From Parus major (lineage: Eukaryota; Chordata; Aves; Passeriformes; Paridae): DNA of 64,000 nucleotides. Within the stretch, counting starts at the first letter, position 1. Each line of letters begins with the position of its first letter. Positions 24,601 through 45,065 of this stretch are shown here, piece after piece. A program made the translations under genes and the position numbers. The stretch lies in NCBI RefSeq assembly GCF_001522545.3, contig NC_031781.1:11227487-11291486 (forward strand). Direction: 5' to 3'. The notes under the pieces are model-generated. The model made no database searches and was not told where the DNA came from. It worked only from the letters and a program-made list of their open reading frames with translations.

Positions 24601-27091
24601 AGTCAAATACTTCTTTGACCTGTTAGATGAGCAGGCCATACACTATGGGATTGCAGACCCTGAGACCATCCATATCTGGAAGACAAACAGGTAGTGTGTT
24701 CCTGAGGGCCCTGGAGGAGGCACTGCTGACTTGCTTAGAGCTTGCAAACTGATAGCAACTTCTGCCTACTGAGGAGGAGCAAAATGCAAGTGCAGAGCAG
24801 CAGACCATAGGGTGAAGAGCTGGTTTTGCTGGGAGGGCAAAGCAGAGAGATGCAGTAAAACATAGAATATCTTTTGGGCACTGTAGCTGCTGCCTTTGCT
24901 GATGCCTGTTTGCACTTCCATCCTCTCTACAGCCTCCCCCTGCGGTTCTGGATCAACATCATCAAGAACCCACAGTTTGTTTTTGATGTGCAGACGTCAG
25001 ATAATGTGGATGCTGTGCTGCTGGTCATTGCACAGACCTTCATGGACTCCTGTACAATAGCTGACCATAAGTTAGGGCGGGTGAGTACAGAGGGAGAAGG
25101 GAGCATGGCTGGCACAGAGAGTTGAGCAGTGCTGCCTTAGGAAGGCAATAATGCTTACATAGCACCATGGGGACAGCAGGCCAGGCTCCCCCCGGCTTCC
25201 ATGTGCAGCTGGAAAGTAGTGGGGCTGTGAGGAGAGGAGGGAGGATAGGATTTTGTTTAGCAACAAGAAATTGTTTTGAGGAGTGCTCTTCATTTACAGC
25301 AGCTACGTGGGGGACAGAGCTAAACTCTATTTGGCTGTGGCATATAGTCACAGGATGTCACAGGGCTGCAATTTGGGACATTCAGATTGGCTATTAGAAA
25401 GACTTTCCACCATCACTACTCACCTGTGTTGAGAGTGGAACAGTCCTGCACAGGTCACCAGAGATGGGATGGGTGGATCTCTGGAGCACATCAGGCATCA
25501 GCTGTGCAAAGTCATAGCCAGTGTAATCTCATACTGGTGATCATCCAGCTCCAAGGGGGAAGGCTGGACTAGGGATCCCAGGGGTCTCTTCTTCAACATA
25601 TCTCAGGGTACCTCAGACTGCATTACTAGAAAAGAGCCTGCTATTTGAAATGCCTCTCCATGCAGAGGACAAAAATTCTTTATCCCAAACAAATGGCAGA
25701 AAATAGAAGTGATGGTGTTATCTGCTGAGGTTAGCCCACAGCACAATAAAGGAGTTTTTCATAACCAATTCTGGTTTTGGATGTTCAAGGACTCTCCAAT
25801 CAATAAGCTGCTTTATGCCCGGGACATTCCTCGCTACAAGCAGATGGTGGAAAGGTAAGTGATGGATGTGAGGAGTTGTAGTTTCAGCAGTGAGGAGGAG
25901 GGACCATGCACTAAATTGCCTGTGTGCCCTTGCCTAGGTACTACGCAGACATTCGTCAGACCATCTCTGCCAGTGACCAGGAGATGAACTCCGCCCTGGC
26001 TGAGCTATCACGGGTAAATAAAAGTATTTCAGAAGTCATCTGCCCCCTCACCAGTGTATCCAGGAGAGAGTTATTACTGCAAAGATGAGATATTCCAGCT
26101 GAGTGTGCATTTCTGCTCAGACACAGTGACTGTGCCTGGTGGCTGCCCTGCACTACAGGGAGGGTGAGGGTCTGCCTGGTAGCACTGGAGAGAAGAGGGG
26201 GTAGTCAAGGATTCAGGGCAAGAAATACATGTGATTTTTCCTTTGCTAGGAACTGTTCATGAATTCACTTTGCTGTTGCTTTCTTAATGAGTTGTGAGGA
26301 CACAGAATTTGACAGGACAATTGTTAGGTGTCTCACAGGTTTGTCTGATTCCTTCTCTTACAAACAGAATTACTCAGGTGACCTCAATTCCCTGGTGGCT
26401 CTGCATGAATTGTACAAATACATCAATAAGTACTATGACCAGGTGAGTGTGTGTTTCCAGCAGGTATGAATGTTCTTTGTTCTTCTACCACCCAACCAAA
26501 AAAGTACAAAAAATTAACAGTTAAGAGCAGCTAGACTATTGCAACACCATGTATTGTTTCATTGGCATGCATAACTCATGTCATGAGTTTCCTTTATTCT
26601 TATCAAAGAAAAAGGGAAGAGATCAGCAAAAAGAACTTATCTTTAACTTGGAGGCTCTTGGGATTTCATGTGTGCTTCTTCATTTTTATTCCAATATCCA
26701 AATACCCTACTTTAAAAAAATAAATGCAGTTAGTTCAGATTAATTTACTAAAGACTTAATTTTCAGGTGAGAAGTTTAGCATTCTTTTTGCCCTGTGAAG
26801 TCTGTCATTTACTACAATGAATCTAGAATACTTCTTTTTTGGTTAATTTGAGATTAATTGCTACATACCCACTCTAGACTAGAGCATGCTGAATTCCAGT
26901 TTGAGGTTCTCCACAATGCATGGAGTTGAGCTGGTTGGGTGTTGTGTGCTGGAGAAAGGCTGCCAGCGAGCTCTGTCTTGTTGCAGATCATTACTGCCTT
27001 GGAAGAAGACCCAACAGCACAGAAGATGCAGCTCGGATATAGACTGCAACAGATTGCAGCAGCTGTGGAGAATAAAGTCACAGATTTGTGA
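608..27091 (+). CDS. PLXNB1: Plexin-B1, 3' portion (32 coding exons, 5' end outside window)
   Basis: Single-pass receptor for class 4 semaphorins (SEMA4D) that acts as a GAP for R-Ras/Rap GTPases and recruits RhoGEFs. Exons: 608-740, 1426-1582, 4417-4525, 4624-4732, 5320-6183, 6306-6431, 7511-7633, 8616-8709, 8959-9125, 10151-10302, 12158-12263, 13634-13770, 14391-14567, 14756-14924, 15903-16145, 17396-17572, 17906-18054, 18265-18365, 19129-19346, 19535-19713, 20204-20270, 20828-20974, 21446-21623, 22455-22558, 23211-23295, 24010-24176, 24530-24690, 24933-25080, 25790-25854, 25938-26013, 26368-26442, 26987-27091. All introns are GT-AG and every phase matches, giving 1688 residues before TGA (fragment numbering: first full codon = 1). 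Order: end of PSI1 (EQWLWSF near 14), PSI2 (about 134-160), mucin-like region (170-457), PSI3 (about 576-622), IPT repeats, membrane helix (about 1043-1062), juxtamembrane coil, GAP segment 1 with arginines 1229/1230, Rho-binding domain (about 1302-1420), GAP segment 2 with Arg1537, and C-terminal VTDL. Choice of B1 over B2/B3 rests on remembered human sequence, notably [17 protein letters not shown] and LDYQYD. No disabling lesion is seen. Confidence 0.95.
1583..4416 (+). other. PLXNB1 intron, 2.8 kb, nothing coding seen
   Basis: Bounded by donor ACAG|GTTAGT and acceptor TTTTCAG|AT. The codon split across it (G + AT = Asp) joins the IPT-like exon to the exon leading into PSI2, matching the order in other PLXNB1 proteins. 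Small frames at 2762-3450 and 3569-3760 are not supported. No confident repeat was recognised. Confidence 0.75.
5320..6183 (+). CDS. PLXNB1: PLXNB1 mucin-like exon (Ser/Thr/Pro-rich, 288 codons)
   Basis: One in-phase (0-0) exon of 864 bp that lies between PSI2 and the next IPT repeat. It encodes residues 170-457 of the fragment: very rich in Thr, Ser, Pro and Ala, and lacking cysteine. This composition is typical of an O-glycosylated extracellular stalk. The last 60 or so residues differ, being acidic and containing [10 protein letters not shown] and LDYQYD, which I recall from human PLXNB1 at the same place. Because the exon is symmetric (phase 0 at both ends), skipping it would keep the frame. 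The long open frame on the opposite strand (5353-5799) is a shadow of its composition. Confidence 0.92.
6805..7400. mobile_element. Probable solo LTR of an endogenous retrovirus (passerine ERVL-like), approximate bounds
   Basis: The block begins near TGTGGTGGTTTTAG, passes a TATAAATAAA/AATAATAATAAA stretch at about 7020-7080 and a pyrimidine-rich run at 7090-7130, and continues to about 7400. Its wording and layout resemble LTRs I remember from zebra finch and other songbirds. No gag, pol or env coding is present, so at most this is a solo LTR. Exact ends, orientation and target-site duplication could not be fixed by eye. It sits just upstream of the PLXNB1 exon at 7511. Confidence 0.45.
9126..10150 (+). 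other. PLXNB1 intron, 1.0 kb, nothing coding seen
   Basis: Follows PSI3 (…PAPLIHS) and precedes the IPT exon that starts [11 protein letters not shown]. Phase 0 donor TCT|GTGAGT and acceptor TTTGCAG|GTG. The open frames at 9564-10014 have no recognisable family features. Confidence 0.75.
10303..12157 (+). other. PLXNB1 intron, 1.9 kb, nothing coding seen
   Basis: The codon AG|C (Ser) is split across the intron, between two halves of one IPT repeat. A 154-codon frame on the minus strand (10941-11405) was examined and shows no family signature. Confidence 0.75.
12264..13633 (+). other. PLXNB1 intron, 1.4 kb, with T-rich low-complexity tracts
   Basis: Contains poly(T) runs near 12580 and 13590-13620, the latter acting as the polypyrimidine tract of the acceptor TTCTAG at 13633. 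No gene is seen. Confidence 0.7.
14925..15902 (+). other. PLXNB1 intron, 1.0 kb, nothing coding seen
   Basis: Phase 0 intron between the exon carrying the basic RRRR cluster and the next IPT exon (acceptor TTCTACTTAG). No repeat or RNA gene was recognised. Confidence 0.7.
16146..17395 (+). other. PLXNB1 intron, 1.25 kb, with a short hairpin
   Basis: Phase 0 intron. It includes a small inverted repeat, CTGTCAG (16873-16879) and CTGACAG (16894-16900), with a 14-base loop. This is too short to call an RNA gene. Otherwise AT-rich with no coding signal. Confidence 0.7.
25355..25610 (+). mobile_element. CR1 LINE 3'-end fragment, degraded
   Basis: In the PLXNB1 intron 25081-25789. Successive phrases match my memory of avian CR1 3' ends in the correct order: an ATTCAGATTGGCTATTAGAAA-like segment, a GAGAGTGGAACAG segment, then GGCTGGACTAGGGATC followed by CAGGGGTC. 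CR1 inserts are usually 5'-truncated, which fits the short length. The bounds are approximate and the copy is clearly diverged. Confidence 0.5.
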
Positions 27092-30000
27092 CAGGCACAG
27101 ACAGACTGCTCTCCCCTGGCTGAATGGGGCCAGTGCTCATCCTAGTTGATAAACAGGGTGTCCTGCTGCCATTGGAACCAGACTCTCCAAGGAACCTGCG
27201 GGTGACATGAGCAAGGGGATGGCCAAGGCAGTACAAAGTACAAGCGTCCTTGCATCTCAGAGAATATTTTTTTACAGTTTTTTTTTCTTTTTAAAAGCAA
27301 AATGAAACAAACAAAAAAAAAAAGGACAAACTTTGGTTTTTTCCCTGGCAGACTGCTGAGGGGCCACACTGGTCCTTCGTACAGATGTTATGTGAATGTG
27401 CCAAGTTTCCAAACCATGTTATTGAAGAGCCAGGTGACAACACCGAGCACTGTGTCTGTGGAGTCCTCAGCCTTGCACGGATGCCCTTTCCAGCGCTGGA
27501 ACGCTCCCTGCTGCAACCACTCACTTCCTTGAGGATCAGGAAGCTTTTCCTGGGTTGACTGCTGTGCTAACCTCTGTCCCCAGCTAGCAAGCACTCCTGA
27601 GAAACTCCTTGCAGCAATGTCCCTGCTGGTCCCAGCTGTAGAAAGGAGAGTGTCTGATGGTGAAGGTCTCTTGCTCCCCAGTGCTCTGGTCTCTGCATGG
27701 CACGTGCTTGGCTGGAATGTGCTCACCAGCATGGGTGCTTGCCATGGGGTCCACTGTAAATGAACAGCACCCCTTCACCCTTTCCCTCAGGACAAATTCA
27801 GTGTGTGAGAGTCACTACCTGGCTCGCTGCGGTCTCCACTGTCTCAGCTCGGATCTGTCTTCCTGGTTCCTTGTGGTCAGAGGTTGCCCTGCTCTTTGGA
27901 AAAGCACAACAAATGCCTTGTGCCACTCCCCCTTCCTCCAGTGTCCAGCTGTTCTGCTGCTCTGAACTGGACTTGTAAATACCGTCAGAAAGTTAATGTA
28001 TTTAAATGCTAAAGGAGAATGTTTAACTTTGTGGCTTTGAGACAAAGCTTTTCTTGGAGAAGTATCTCTGTGCACTTCTACTTACAAACGTCTGTCAGCA
28101 CTGGAGCAGTTTTCTCCACTGCTTTGTCTGCAGGGATAACTTGTAGGTGTCTCCATTGTCGTACCAGCAGCTCGCCTTTCCCCACAGCTCAGTCCCAGGC
28201 TTTCTTTGTGCTCTACCCTTAGGCTTGCCTTACACCTAACTCAGCTCCACTGCTCAGACTCTCCTGTTGTGGCACATAGAAGGGTTATTTGGTGAGCTGT
28301 GAACTCAAAGGAGCTGTCAAGCACAACCATGATGTTCCCAAGAAGTATGGGTGTCCTGCAAAAAGAAATGATTTGTGCATGGAGGAGAGGCCTGGAGCAG
28401 GCACAAGCACAGCTAGTTGGCAGCTATCACTGGGCAGCTTCTCACTGCTCCCTCCTTAGTTCGTCCTTTGTGAACAGTCCCCTGCCCTTCTAGGAACTAA
28501 TTTATAAGGGTGCTTTACTGTTCTCATCCCCGCTGGCCCCCTGCTGCTAACACACTGATGTCCTGTGTGCCTGGGTCAGGTAGGCAGGTTTGACTCCTCT
28601 GTCACTTCTCTGAGGTGGTGATTATGTGGGCCAGGAGGTAGCAGAGCTAGAACAGAGCAGGATCACATCCCTACCTCTTTTACATGGCATATAGCAGTAA
28701 TTCCAGGCCTGCTCTATCAGCCCTGTGGTTTTGTGCGAGTGCTGTGCAGTTGCAAAATTGTTCTTGGAGCAGGCTACTGCTGGCCTCTCTCCCTACAAAG
28801 CTGGCTCCTCTGTGACCCTCTCTCAGCAGTATAGCAGTATTCCCAGGTACATGGTGTGCCCAGAGCATGAGCATCCCTGTGCAACCTTCTGCTCCTATCC
28901 TGCTGTACGGAGCAGCAGGGTGGTTGGCTGGCTGCTGCCAGGAAAAAATGGGGCTGCAGAGTTTGCCTCTTTCCCCAGCTGAGGACCAGTTAGGGTTTTA
29001 TTCCCGCCTGACCACCCATTTCCACAAAACTTATGGGAACTTAGCATCTCTGAAACCTTTGTCTTAACTAAATCTGATTAAATTGGTCCCCTCAAAAAGG
29101 AGAGTGGAGGAAAGGACTACTGGATGGGAAAAAGCCGATGCAATGCATGTTAGTAAAGCCCATTCCTTTAGGGACTGCAGGAGGAGATTCCTTGGTTTGA
29201 GGCAGGTGCAGGTGTAGTGGTAGAATAGCGTCGTACCCCTGTGTGTTGGTGGATGGACTTTCTGTCCTTGGAAACAAGGCCTGGTTTGTGGCCTATCCAG
29301 CTTGCTGAGTGTCTCCCAGAAGCCACAGAATCCCTGCTGGATTTCTGGCTCTGCAGACTGTCAGTGTCTGCCCCTATTTTTGCAGAATTATCTCTGCACT
29401 TTCCCAGAACAGGGTGGCTTGAGGCTTAATTCTCATTCCACCTCTCACTGGTATCCACATTCTCCCTGCTTCTGAATAGTGTTACTGGATGTTGGAAATA
29501 ATCTGCTTTCTCTGAGTGTATCTGTGAAAGTCTGCTTTTATTAGAGCAATAATCAAGACCTAAAAATAGAGCTAAACATAGGTGATTGACTTATTAAATA
29601 TCTTCAGCTTGTCATTGCTTGCTGGACACACTGCCCAGTGTAGGTGCAGTGAGGGTGGAAAGCTCTAGTGCCCATCTCCTCCTATCCATCTGTCCTCAGT
29701 GTTCTAGTTACCAGCATCCTCCTCCCTTTGGACATGCACTGAAGGCCCTCACTGGGATCAACTTGTGTGTTTAGGCATGGCCCCTCTTATCTCTGTCTGT
29801 GCCCCTCTCCTGTGGCAAAATCTGTTTCTGTGACAGGGTTCTGTTGCATTTAAATTTGCACAAAACAGGTTTTATTATGAAATTCCCTATTGCAGGGAAA
29901 ACTTATTTATTTATTCCTCATGATCCTTCCAAGTTTTTTCCAGTCTCTGCCTGATTCCACAACCAACCAGACATTCCTTGTCAAGGACAGAGAATCCTGC

Positions 30001-30945
30001 CTGGGTGTTCCTGTTTGCTCACAGGTAGCAAGTTCTGTGGGCACCAGCAGAGAGAGCCCTGCCACCGCAGCCGGTCCCCTGCTGTGGGACACAGGGATGT
30101 CACTGCTCCAGTGGACTCCCAGGGCGGTGATGTTCCCGAGTGGCAGGCATCCAGCTTAATTTAGTGCTGTGGTCAGGGGAGGGACTTGCTTCTGTCGTGG
30201 TCTGGGTGAAAGGCTGAGAACTGATCAGTGTTAAGATAAATCTCCGTTCGTGTATTTGGATGTCTCTCCCTTTGGCACGATGAAGCACAGCTGGCGCCCA
30301 CATGACGTAGATGTGAGAGCTCTTGCTTTCATCTCTCCGGTGGCAAATTTAGGCTGTACCTGAAAGCTTTTTTGTTTTGGTAGAAATTATGGCTGATTTC
30401 TTTTTTAATGAAAATAGAGGGTTCTTGAATGCTGCTGCCTTGGTGGAATGCCATTTTTTTTTCAGGGTGTGCCCTGGTTGCAGCAAGATGCTGCCTTTTT
30501 TTTTTTTTTTGTGTGTGTGTGCCTTTCTTGTGGGGATGATTATTTTGGTTTCCAGAACACCCAGGGCATTTGCTCTTGTAGTCATTTTCCTGGTCCTCTG
30601 TCGTGGTTACTCTGCCCTCTCCCAGCCTTGTGAATTGGTGTGTGTCTGTCTGTCTGTTATGGTATGGCCTGACCTGCATTTATGCCCTGCCACACCTTAG
30701 GTTCTGCTCAGAGCACCCAAGGTACTGTCTTTCTCAAATTTGAATTAATAATTAATATAAAAAGCTTGAAAAAAAATCTGAATTTTGTTACATAGTGTAA
30801 TAACTGTTTGTAGATACTGTCCTGAGATGTAGGAATCTATTGGTGATATAAAAGGTTTTGTCTGTAAATAATCAGTTTAGAGTCAAAATGAATTTAATAA
30901 AGAGAATTCTTACACAATAATTCAATAAATTTTAATATACAACCT
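27092..30945 (+). other. PLXNB1: Probable PLXNB1 3' untranslated region
   Basis: Runs from the TGA at 27089-27091 to the paired AATAAA hexamers at 30896 and 30924. I found no canonical AATAAA between the stop codon and 30896, only ATTAAA variants near 29076 and 29590. That is the reason for proposing a long UTR. The stretch contains T- and A-rich tracts (27260-27330, 30495-30510) and a short GT run (about 30510-30520). The many small open frames in it are not supported. A shorter UTR using a variant signal is possible. Confidence 0.55.
30896..30929 (+). terminator. Tandem polyadenylation signals, likely end of PLXNB1 transcript
   Basis: Two AATAAA hexamers (30896-30901 and 30924-30929) lie 28 bases apart and are followed by a TG/T-rich stretch (CTCTGTGTCATGCTTGT) at 30943-30960, a typical cleavage-site arrangement on the + strand. 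Confidence 0.6.
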
Positions 30946-30959
30946 CTGTGTCATGCTTG

Positions 30960-33900
30960 TATTGCATGATGATGCAATTATGCAGAATGTATTTGCCTCT
31001 TTTTCTTCCTCAGTGGAAACTGTGTACTCCTAAGCACCAGGACCTGGAAGCTGTGCAAGGAACGTGGCTTTTCTGTCCTCCCTAGGCTTTGTTTCTTCAA
31101 GATAACCTTGTCCCGCCTTCCACCTGCATGGCTCTGCAGTTTCCAGAGCTGAAATACTGTCCCTGCCCACGGGAGGAGGCAGCCTCTCTCCACAGACACT
31201 CCTGTTGGGCTGGCTTTGGGGGCACACGGCAGCTCTGCCTGTGGGCTCTCACTGTGCCGAAGGGTTGCTGAAGGTACGCTCTTGTCCACCAGTGTTCCTA
31301 ATTTACCAAAACAACTTAATTCTTAAATCAATTTCACAGTTCTTCCCAGACAACAATCTGGCTCCTGGCCCATCTGTCGTCCTTTCTTCCTTCCCCTTCC
31401 TTTACTAGCAGAGTTTTGTAGTCTGCTTCTCCCCCTCTTTTAGTCCCTCCTCTCTGTACTCTGGGTGTTCTTGTTGCCCTTTAAGGGGTCACAAACCACT
31501 CGTCCCCTGCATGCTGCCCCAGGCTCAGCACCCAGCCTGGCGCAGCCTCTGCCCCCTCCCTTGGTATTTTTAGTGCAGGGAAGGCAGGTGAGAGCAGAGG
31601 GGCACAGGCAGGGGGAGAACCGCTCTGGGAGGCCCTGGCCTGGGTTTGGCAGCCTGGAGCTGCAGCAGAGCTACTGCAGGCAGGGTTAACCCTTTGCTGC
31701 AGGGCTGGGCCCTGTTCTCCGCAGCCTCAGCCAGGAAACCCGAGCTGCTCCAGCCCAGGGCCCCAGTGAGGGGGAGCCCAGGCCGTGCCCAGCTCCAGTG
31801 TGAGGCTGCAGCTTGTGGCAGTGAGGGGAAAAAAATGTGATTCTTACTGTGTGTGGCCTTTTCCTCCCCAGTGTCGCATGGTGCTTGGGTCCTCTGCAGG
31901 GAGGATGCTGCTTCACTTGCTCTCCAAGAGAAAGGAGCAGGGGAAGCGTGGGCTCTGTGGCCATCAGCACCGTGCTGTGATGGTGTTTGTGTGCAGGCTC
32001 TGCTGGAGAGGCTGAGGTTCCTCAGGTCTGGCAGTGTGGCACATGGAGTGGTCTGGGAACAGGGCTGGCTCTGCCAGGCAGAAGCTGGTGCTGCAGGAGC
32101 AAGTCCTGCTGACACACTGCTGGGAGCAGGGGGAAGAGTCAGGCAGCCCCACGATTTCTGGATCTGGAGAAGGCAGAGCAGAGGGGGTGGACTTCTCTGT
32201 TTCCATCTCAGTAGAGCTGTGAATTTCCCGCTATAAATAGTTGCTGTGGAGAGTATGAATCTACTGCAGGCTCACAGGCCTGCTGCCAGGGAGGCAGGGA
32301 GAGGCCAGCAGTAAAGTGAATCCACCGCAGCTGTCTGAGATCTCCTGCTCTCCCAAAGCCAAGGTTGTTCCCAGAAGTGGTGCTGTGATCTGATACCCTG
32401 CCCCACTCCTCACCATGTCCATGCAGCGATGCAGAAGTTTGGTGGGCTCAAGGACATCCCTCCTGGGGCAGTGCAGACTAAAATCAGAGCAGGACCAGCT
32501 GCTATCTCACTTTGGGGAGCTCCAGAAGGAGCCAGATGACAAAGGGAATGGTGTGTCCTGCCCATGAGCTGCTGCATGGTGAGTCTGAGCTGGGCCCTGG
32601 GGCTCAGAGCCCCGCCAGGGCTGCTTGTGTGCTGCGTGCTGTGACTTGCAGGGGTGCTGTGCTCAGCAAGGGCTGATAGATCTGTGGTGGTGCTGAACCT
32701 GAAAGTGTGTATTGCTCTGGTGAGTCCTGGCACTCCAAAGGTCCAAGTGTCGTAAGGCATGACTAGTGTTGGGCAGCTCTGTACACCATTCCATGCAGGT
32801 TGGGTGAAGGAGTCCAGGCCAGACATGAAGCATCGCTCCTTGTCCATGGCTCTCACAAACCAGGCAGGAGCAGTTCTTGGGCTGAAGTTCTCTGAGCTAG
32901 TCCAGGCCTGCAGCAATTCAGTAGGTTCAGCACAAAATAGTTGGAATGGCAAAAGCAAAAGAAGTTGTATTTAATGTGAAAGTGTCAAGAAATGAAGGAT
33001 TAAAAGCACCAATTGTCCTTTATCACAAAGCTTAGAAAAGTGCATTTCACTTTCCTGCACCAAGTTGCATAGCAACACTCTTCATCTTTTGCCCGTGCTT
33101 CCATCCAGAGAAGGTGGATGGAGGTAAACCTTGCATGCCTAAGGATAGATTTGTCTTATCTCTGCAGCAACAAGGCCACCAGGACCCAGTGAACTGCCCA
33201 AAAACTCCATCAGCCCTAGGGCTAGGATGAGTCTTACACTTTGGGTCCTATTTTCTCACTGAAGTCTCTTATCACCAGAGCACTCCACCAAGGGAAGAAG
33301 CTGTTGAACTCCCATCTCCACACACTCATGAGTTTTCCTTTGGCAGGTGAATGGTAAGCCACAGAACTAAAGCTTGCTTGCTCTCAGCTCAGGCTCTGCT
33401 GTCTTCATGCTGTGAGTAAAGAAGGCTTAGGCAGATGCTGGTGGTGCAGGAGTGTGTGAGGGTATTGATAAGCTTAGTCTGTGCACAAATAAGGAAAATT
33501 TTTGATTTCAGTTCTGTTTCATAGGTAAGATGTCAGAGAGTATTTGCTGTAAAGAGTGGCCATGCATACATGCAGCATCTGGGAGGTTTATACATAAAGA
33601 GACTGATTCTGAACAGCATAAATGCAAGGGTTAGAGGTATAGAAATGTGAGGAGGGAGAGGCATTTTGAGCTCCTTTCAGACTTCTGTGCAGGCTTGGGT
33701 GAACAGAGTAATATCAGCTCTGGCATTTTGGGTTTTCCCTGACAGGATGAAAGTCTTGAGCCCAGTCTGACCCTCAACTAGAAATGTGTTGGGAGCTCAC
33801 TGAGTGCCCAAAAGCAGGCTGTGCCTCTGGCTGCTGAGCTGGGAGAGGAACATCAGCACGTGGAAAGAAACTTTAATGTTTTGAGGAAGTCAAAACAGGT

Positions 33901-34928
33901 GCTCTGTCTCAGCACCTGGAAGATGTTACTGTTCCAGAACAACCCCCTGCAGCACTGCCAGCCCTCTATAATTATTTCTGAAAATCTTCTGGTTCAGATA
34001 GTTCTTAGCTTTAGTGACCTGATTTGGAGGATTTGAAGTTCAATGTTGCTACCTATACTAATGGTCTGTGGGCATTTCTATCACCTGTCTCAAGCCCTGA
34101 CAGTGTGTGTTAGCCTTAAGCTTCTGCTGTACAGCAAATGATATTTCTAAATTATGAAAGGCTGAGTTGGGAGTACCCTAGCTACTGTGGCTTAAATCTG
34201 TATTTCATTAGCAAGAAGGGCTCTGGGCTGCTGTTTCAGGTGACCACTACTGAAGCCACTACTACGTCAGTGCTGCGGCACTGGGAGACAGCAGTTGGAT
34301 CAATCTGTCTGTGCTGTCTTAGTGTTTATGCCTTGGGCTGTCATAGTAACAAACCCCAGGAACAGCCCCTTGCCAGGATGTCCTGTGGCCTTGCTGGGAT
34401 GTCACAGGATGGTCAGTGATAAACCCATGCTCCAGCCCCAGGGCTGGACTGTGGGCAGAGGAGCAGCACTGTAATGTTTAGAATGCAAGTTCTGTTTCAC
34501 ACCCCTCTGGAGCAGGAGCCTTCTTCCAGCCAAAGCCCGAATTCCCTCCTCAGCCAGGATGGGGATAGGGAGGGGGTGCTTTCCCTGGCTGTGGGAGGGG
34601 ATCCCACAGACCCTGCTAAGCCCCTGAAAATACACACTAGGAAACCTAAGCCTCCCACCTGGCCCTGGCCCGGACCAGCCTGCCAGCTTTCCTCTTCTGA
34701 ACTCTTAAAATAATCCCTGTCTCCCTGAAGTGCCAGAAGCGCTTTTAACAGCCTGACTCCAGCAGCTGCCGAAGGGAATGGGAAGGAAAGGGGTGAGGGC
34801 ATAGCAGAGGTTTGGCCACCCTGCAGCTCTCTCCAGCTCTCTTGAAAGGACTAAAGTGCTGAAGATTACACCACCTGTGTCCCACTGTCTCCATCCCCTC
34901 GTGCCAGGATCTGCTGTGCTCCAGGGCC
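30960..34928. other. Intergenic region between PLXNB1 and the SRPK gene
   Basis: About 4 kb with no supported coding exon. The part 31490-32600 is richer in GC and contains a TATA/MEF2-like site at 32231, an E-box CAGCTG at 32328 and a good splice donor CATG|GTGAGT at 32579. It is a candidate promoter and 5' noncoding exon for the kinase gene downstream. The rest is unremarkable single-copy-looking sequence. Confidence 0.5.
32231..32240 (+). promoter_or_regulatory. MEF2-consensus / TATA-like site CTATAAATAG
   Basis: CTATAAATAG fits the MEF2 consensus YTA(A/T)4TAR exactly and also contains TATAAATA. It lies 2.7 kb upstream of the kinase start codon, with the muscle-type E-box CAGCTG 88 bases downstream. 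Mammalian SRPK3 is a known MEF2 target in muscle, so the placement is suggestive, but single sites of this length occur by chance. Confidence 0.35.
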
Positions 34929-43696
<8,768 letters not shown>

Positions 43697-45065
43697 CCCG
43701 AGCCGGCTGTCCCCGCCTCGCGGCTCCGCGGGACGCGCCGCAGCGGCCGCACCGCCCTCCCGCGGGGCCGGGCCGGCTGCCACGGCGGGGGCCGACTGCC
43801 CGCCCACAACTCCCCGTGCGCCGCCTCTGCCGAGCGACCCCCGAGCGGGGCGGCGGCTGCACGGCCCCCTGAGTGAGCCCGAGGCTCCCTCCGCGCCCGG
43901 GGTCCGCTCCATTCCTCTCGCGTCCCTGCAGAGCTGCGGGCCGCACGCATCGCTCACTACGAGTAGCCGTCGTACAGAGAATCTGAACCGGGCGGAGGCC
44001 CACAGCCCAGCGCGGGCACCGAGCGCCGCGGGGCCCCTCCTGCCCGGCTCGCCCGCCCCTCCTACCGCGGAGGGGCCGTCCCTCCGCCTCACTGCCCCGC
44101 GGCCTTTGTTCGGGGCTCAAGGGACGGGGACCGGCCAGCTGTGGGTGCGCTGGTCCCGCCGGCCCGGCCCGAGGAGGGGCGGCCTTAGCCGGTACCCCCG
44201 GCCCAGCCCCCCACCCCCACCCCCCCGCTCAAACCCGCGCGCGCGGACGTGCCGCGCAGCAGGCCCATCGCGCGCGTCGCCGCGCAGGCGCCCTGGGCCC
44301 CCCCCCTCCGCCCAAACCTCCCGGCCGCCCCCCGCACCGCCCCTTCGTTCTGCCACGTGTCCCGACGCGGGAGTCGCCCCGCGCCGAGCAATCGCGTCCC
44401 GCCGGCCCCGCCCCTCGGCACGTAGCGCGGCTCGCCCGGCGGAGGCTGCCGCAGCCCACCCGCCCCGCAGCGCGTCGACGCTGCCGGCGGCCGCCCCCCT
44501 CCTCTCGGCGCCGAGCGGCAGCGCCGCGCGCCAATGGGGCGCCGCGACCGTGGGGCGCGCGGCGGGGCGGCCGCGTGGAGCCCAATGAGGCGGCAGCAAG
44601 GGCGGGGCCGCCAGGCGAGGTCGCTAATGGCGAAGGCGGGAGGGCGGGGCGGTGGCGGCGGCGGGCGCCCCGGCGGGGCGGGACGCGGCGGCGTGACAGC
44701 CAACGGGGAGCGGGGTGGGCGTGCCCGGGGCGCCCCTGGCGCCGGCGCCGGGGATCCCCGTGTACCCAGTGCCGTTTCCGCCCGGCCCGGGGAGAAGCCG
44801 CCGCCGCCGCCGCCGGGGGAGGGGCCGCCGCTGCCGCGGCCGAGCGCTCGCTCTCGCCGGCTGCCCGGAACACGCCGTGGCGCCGAGCCGGGCCTGGTGC
44901 CGCGCAGGGGCCCGGGAAACGGGCCGGCCAGGTAGGCGCGGGCAAGTGAGAACCGGCCGTACCCGGCGGCTTTAGGGAACGCTGGGGCGGGCGGCTGGGA
45001 GGACGGCCGTGGGGGCTTCTGGTGCGGCCCGCGGTCTGACGCTCTGCTCTGTCCTGCCTTGGCAG

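Noticed and set aside
608..27091. Assignment of the plexin to PLXNB3 on the basis of the adjacent SRPK gene
   Set aside because: The mucin-like exon, [27 protein letters not shown] and the C-terminal tail fit PLXNB1 as I recall it; synteny alone is weaker evidence than the protein.
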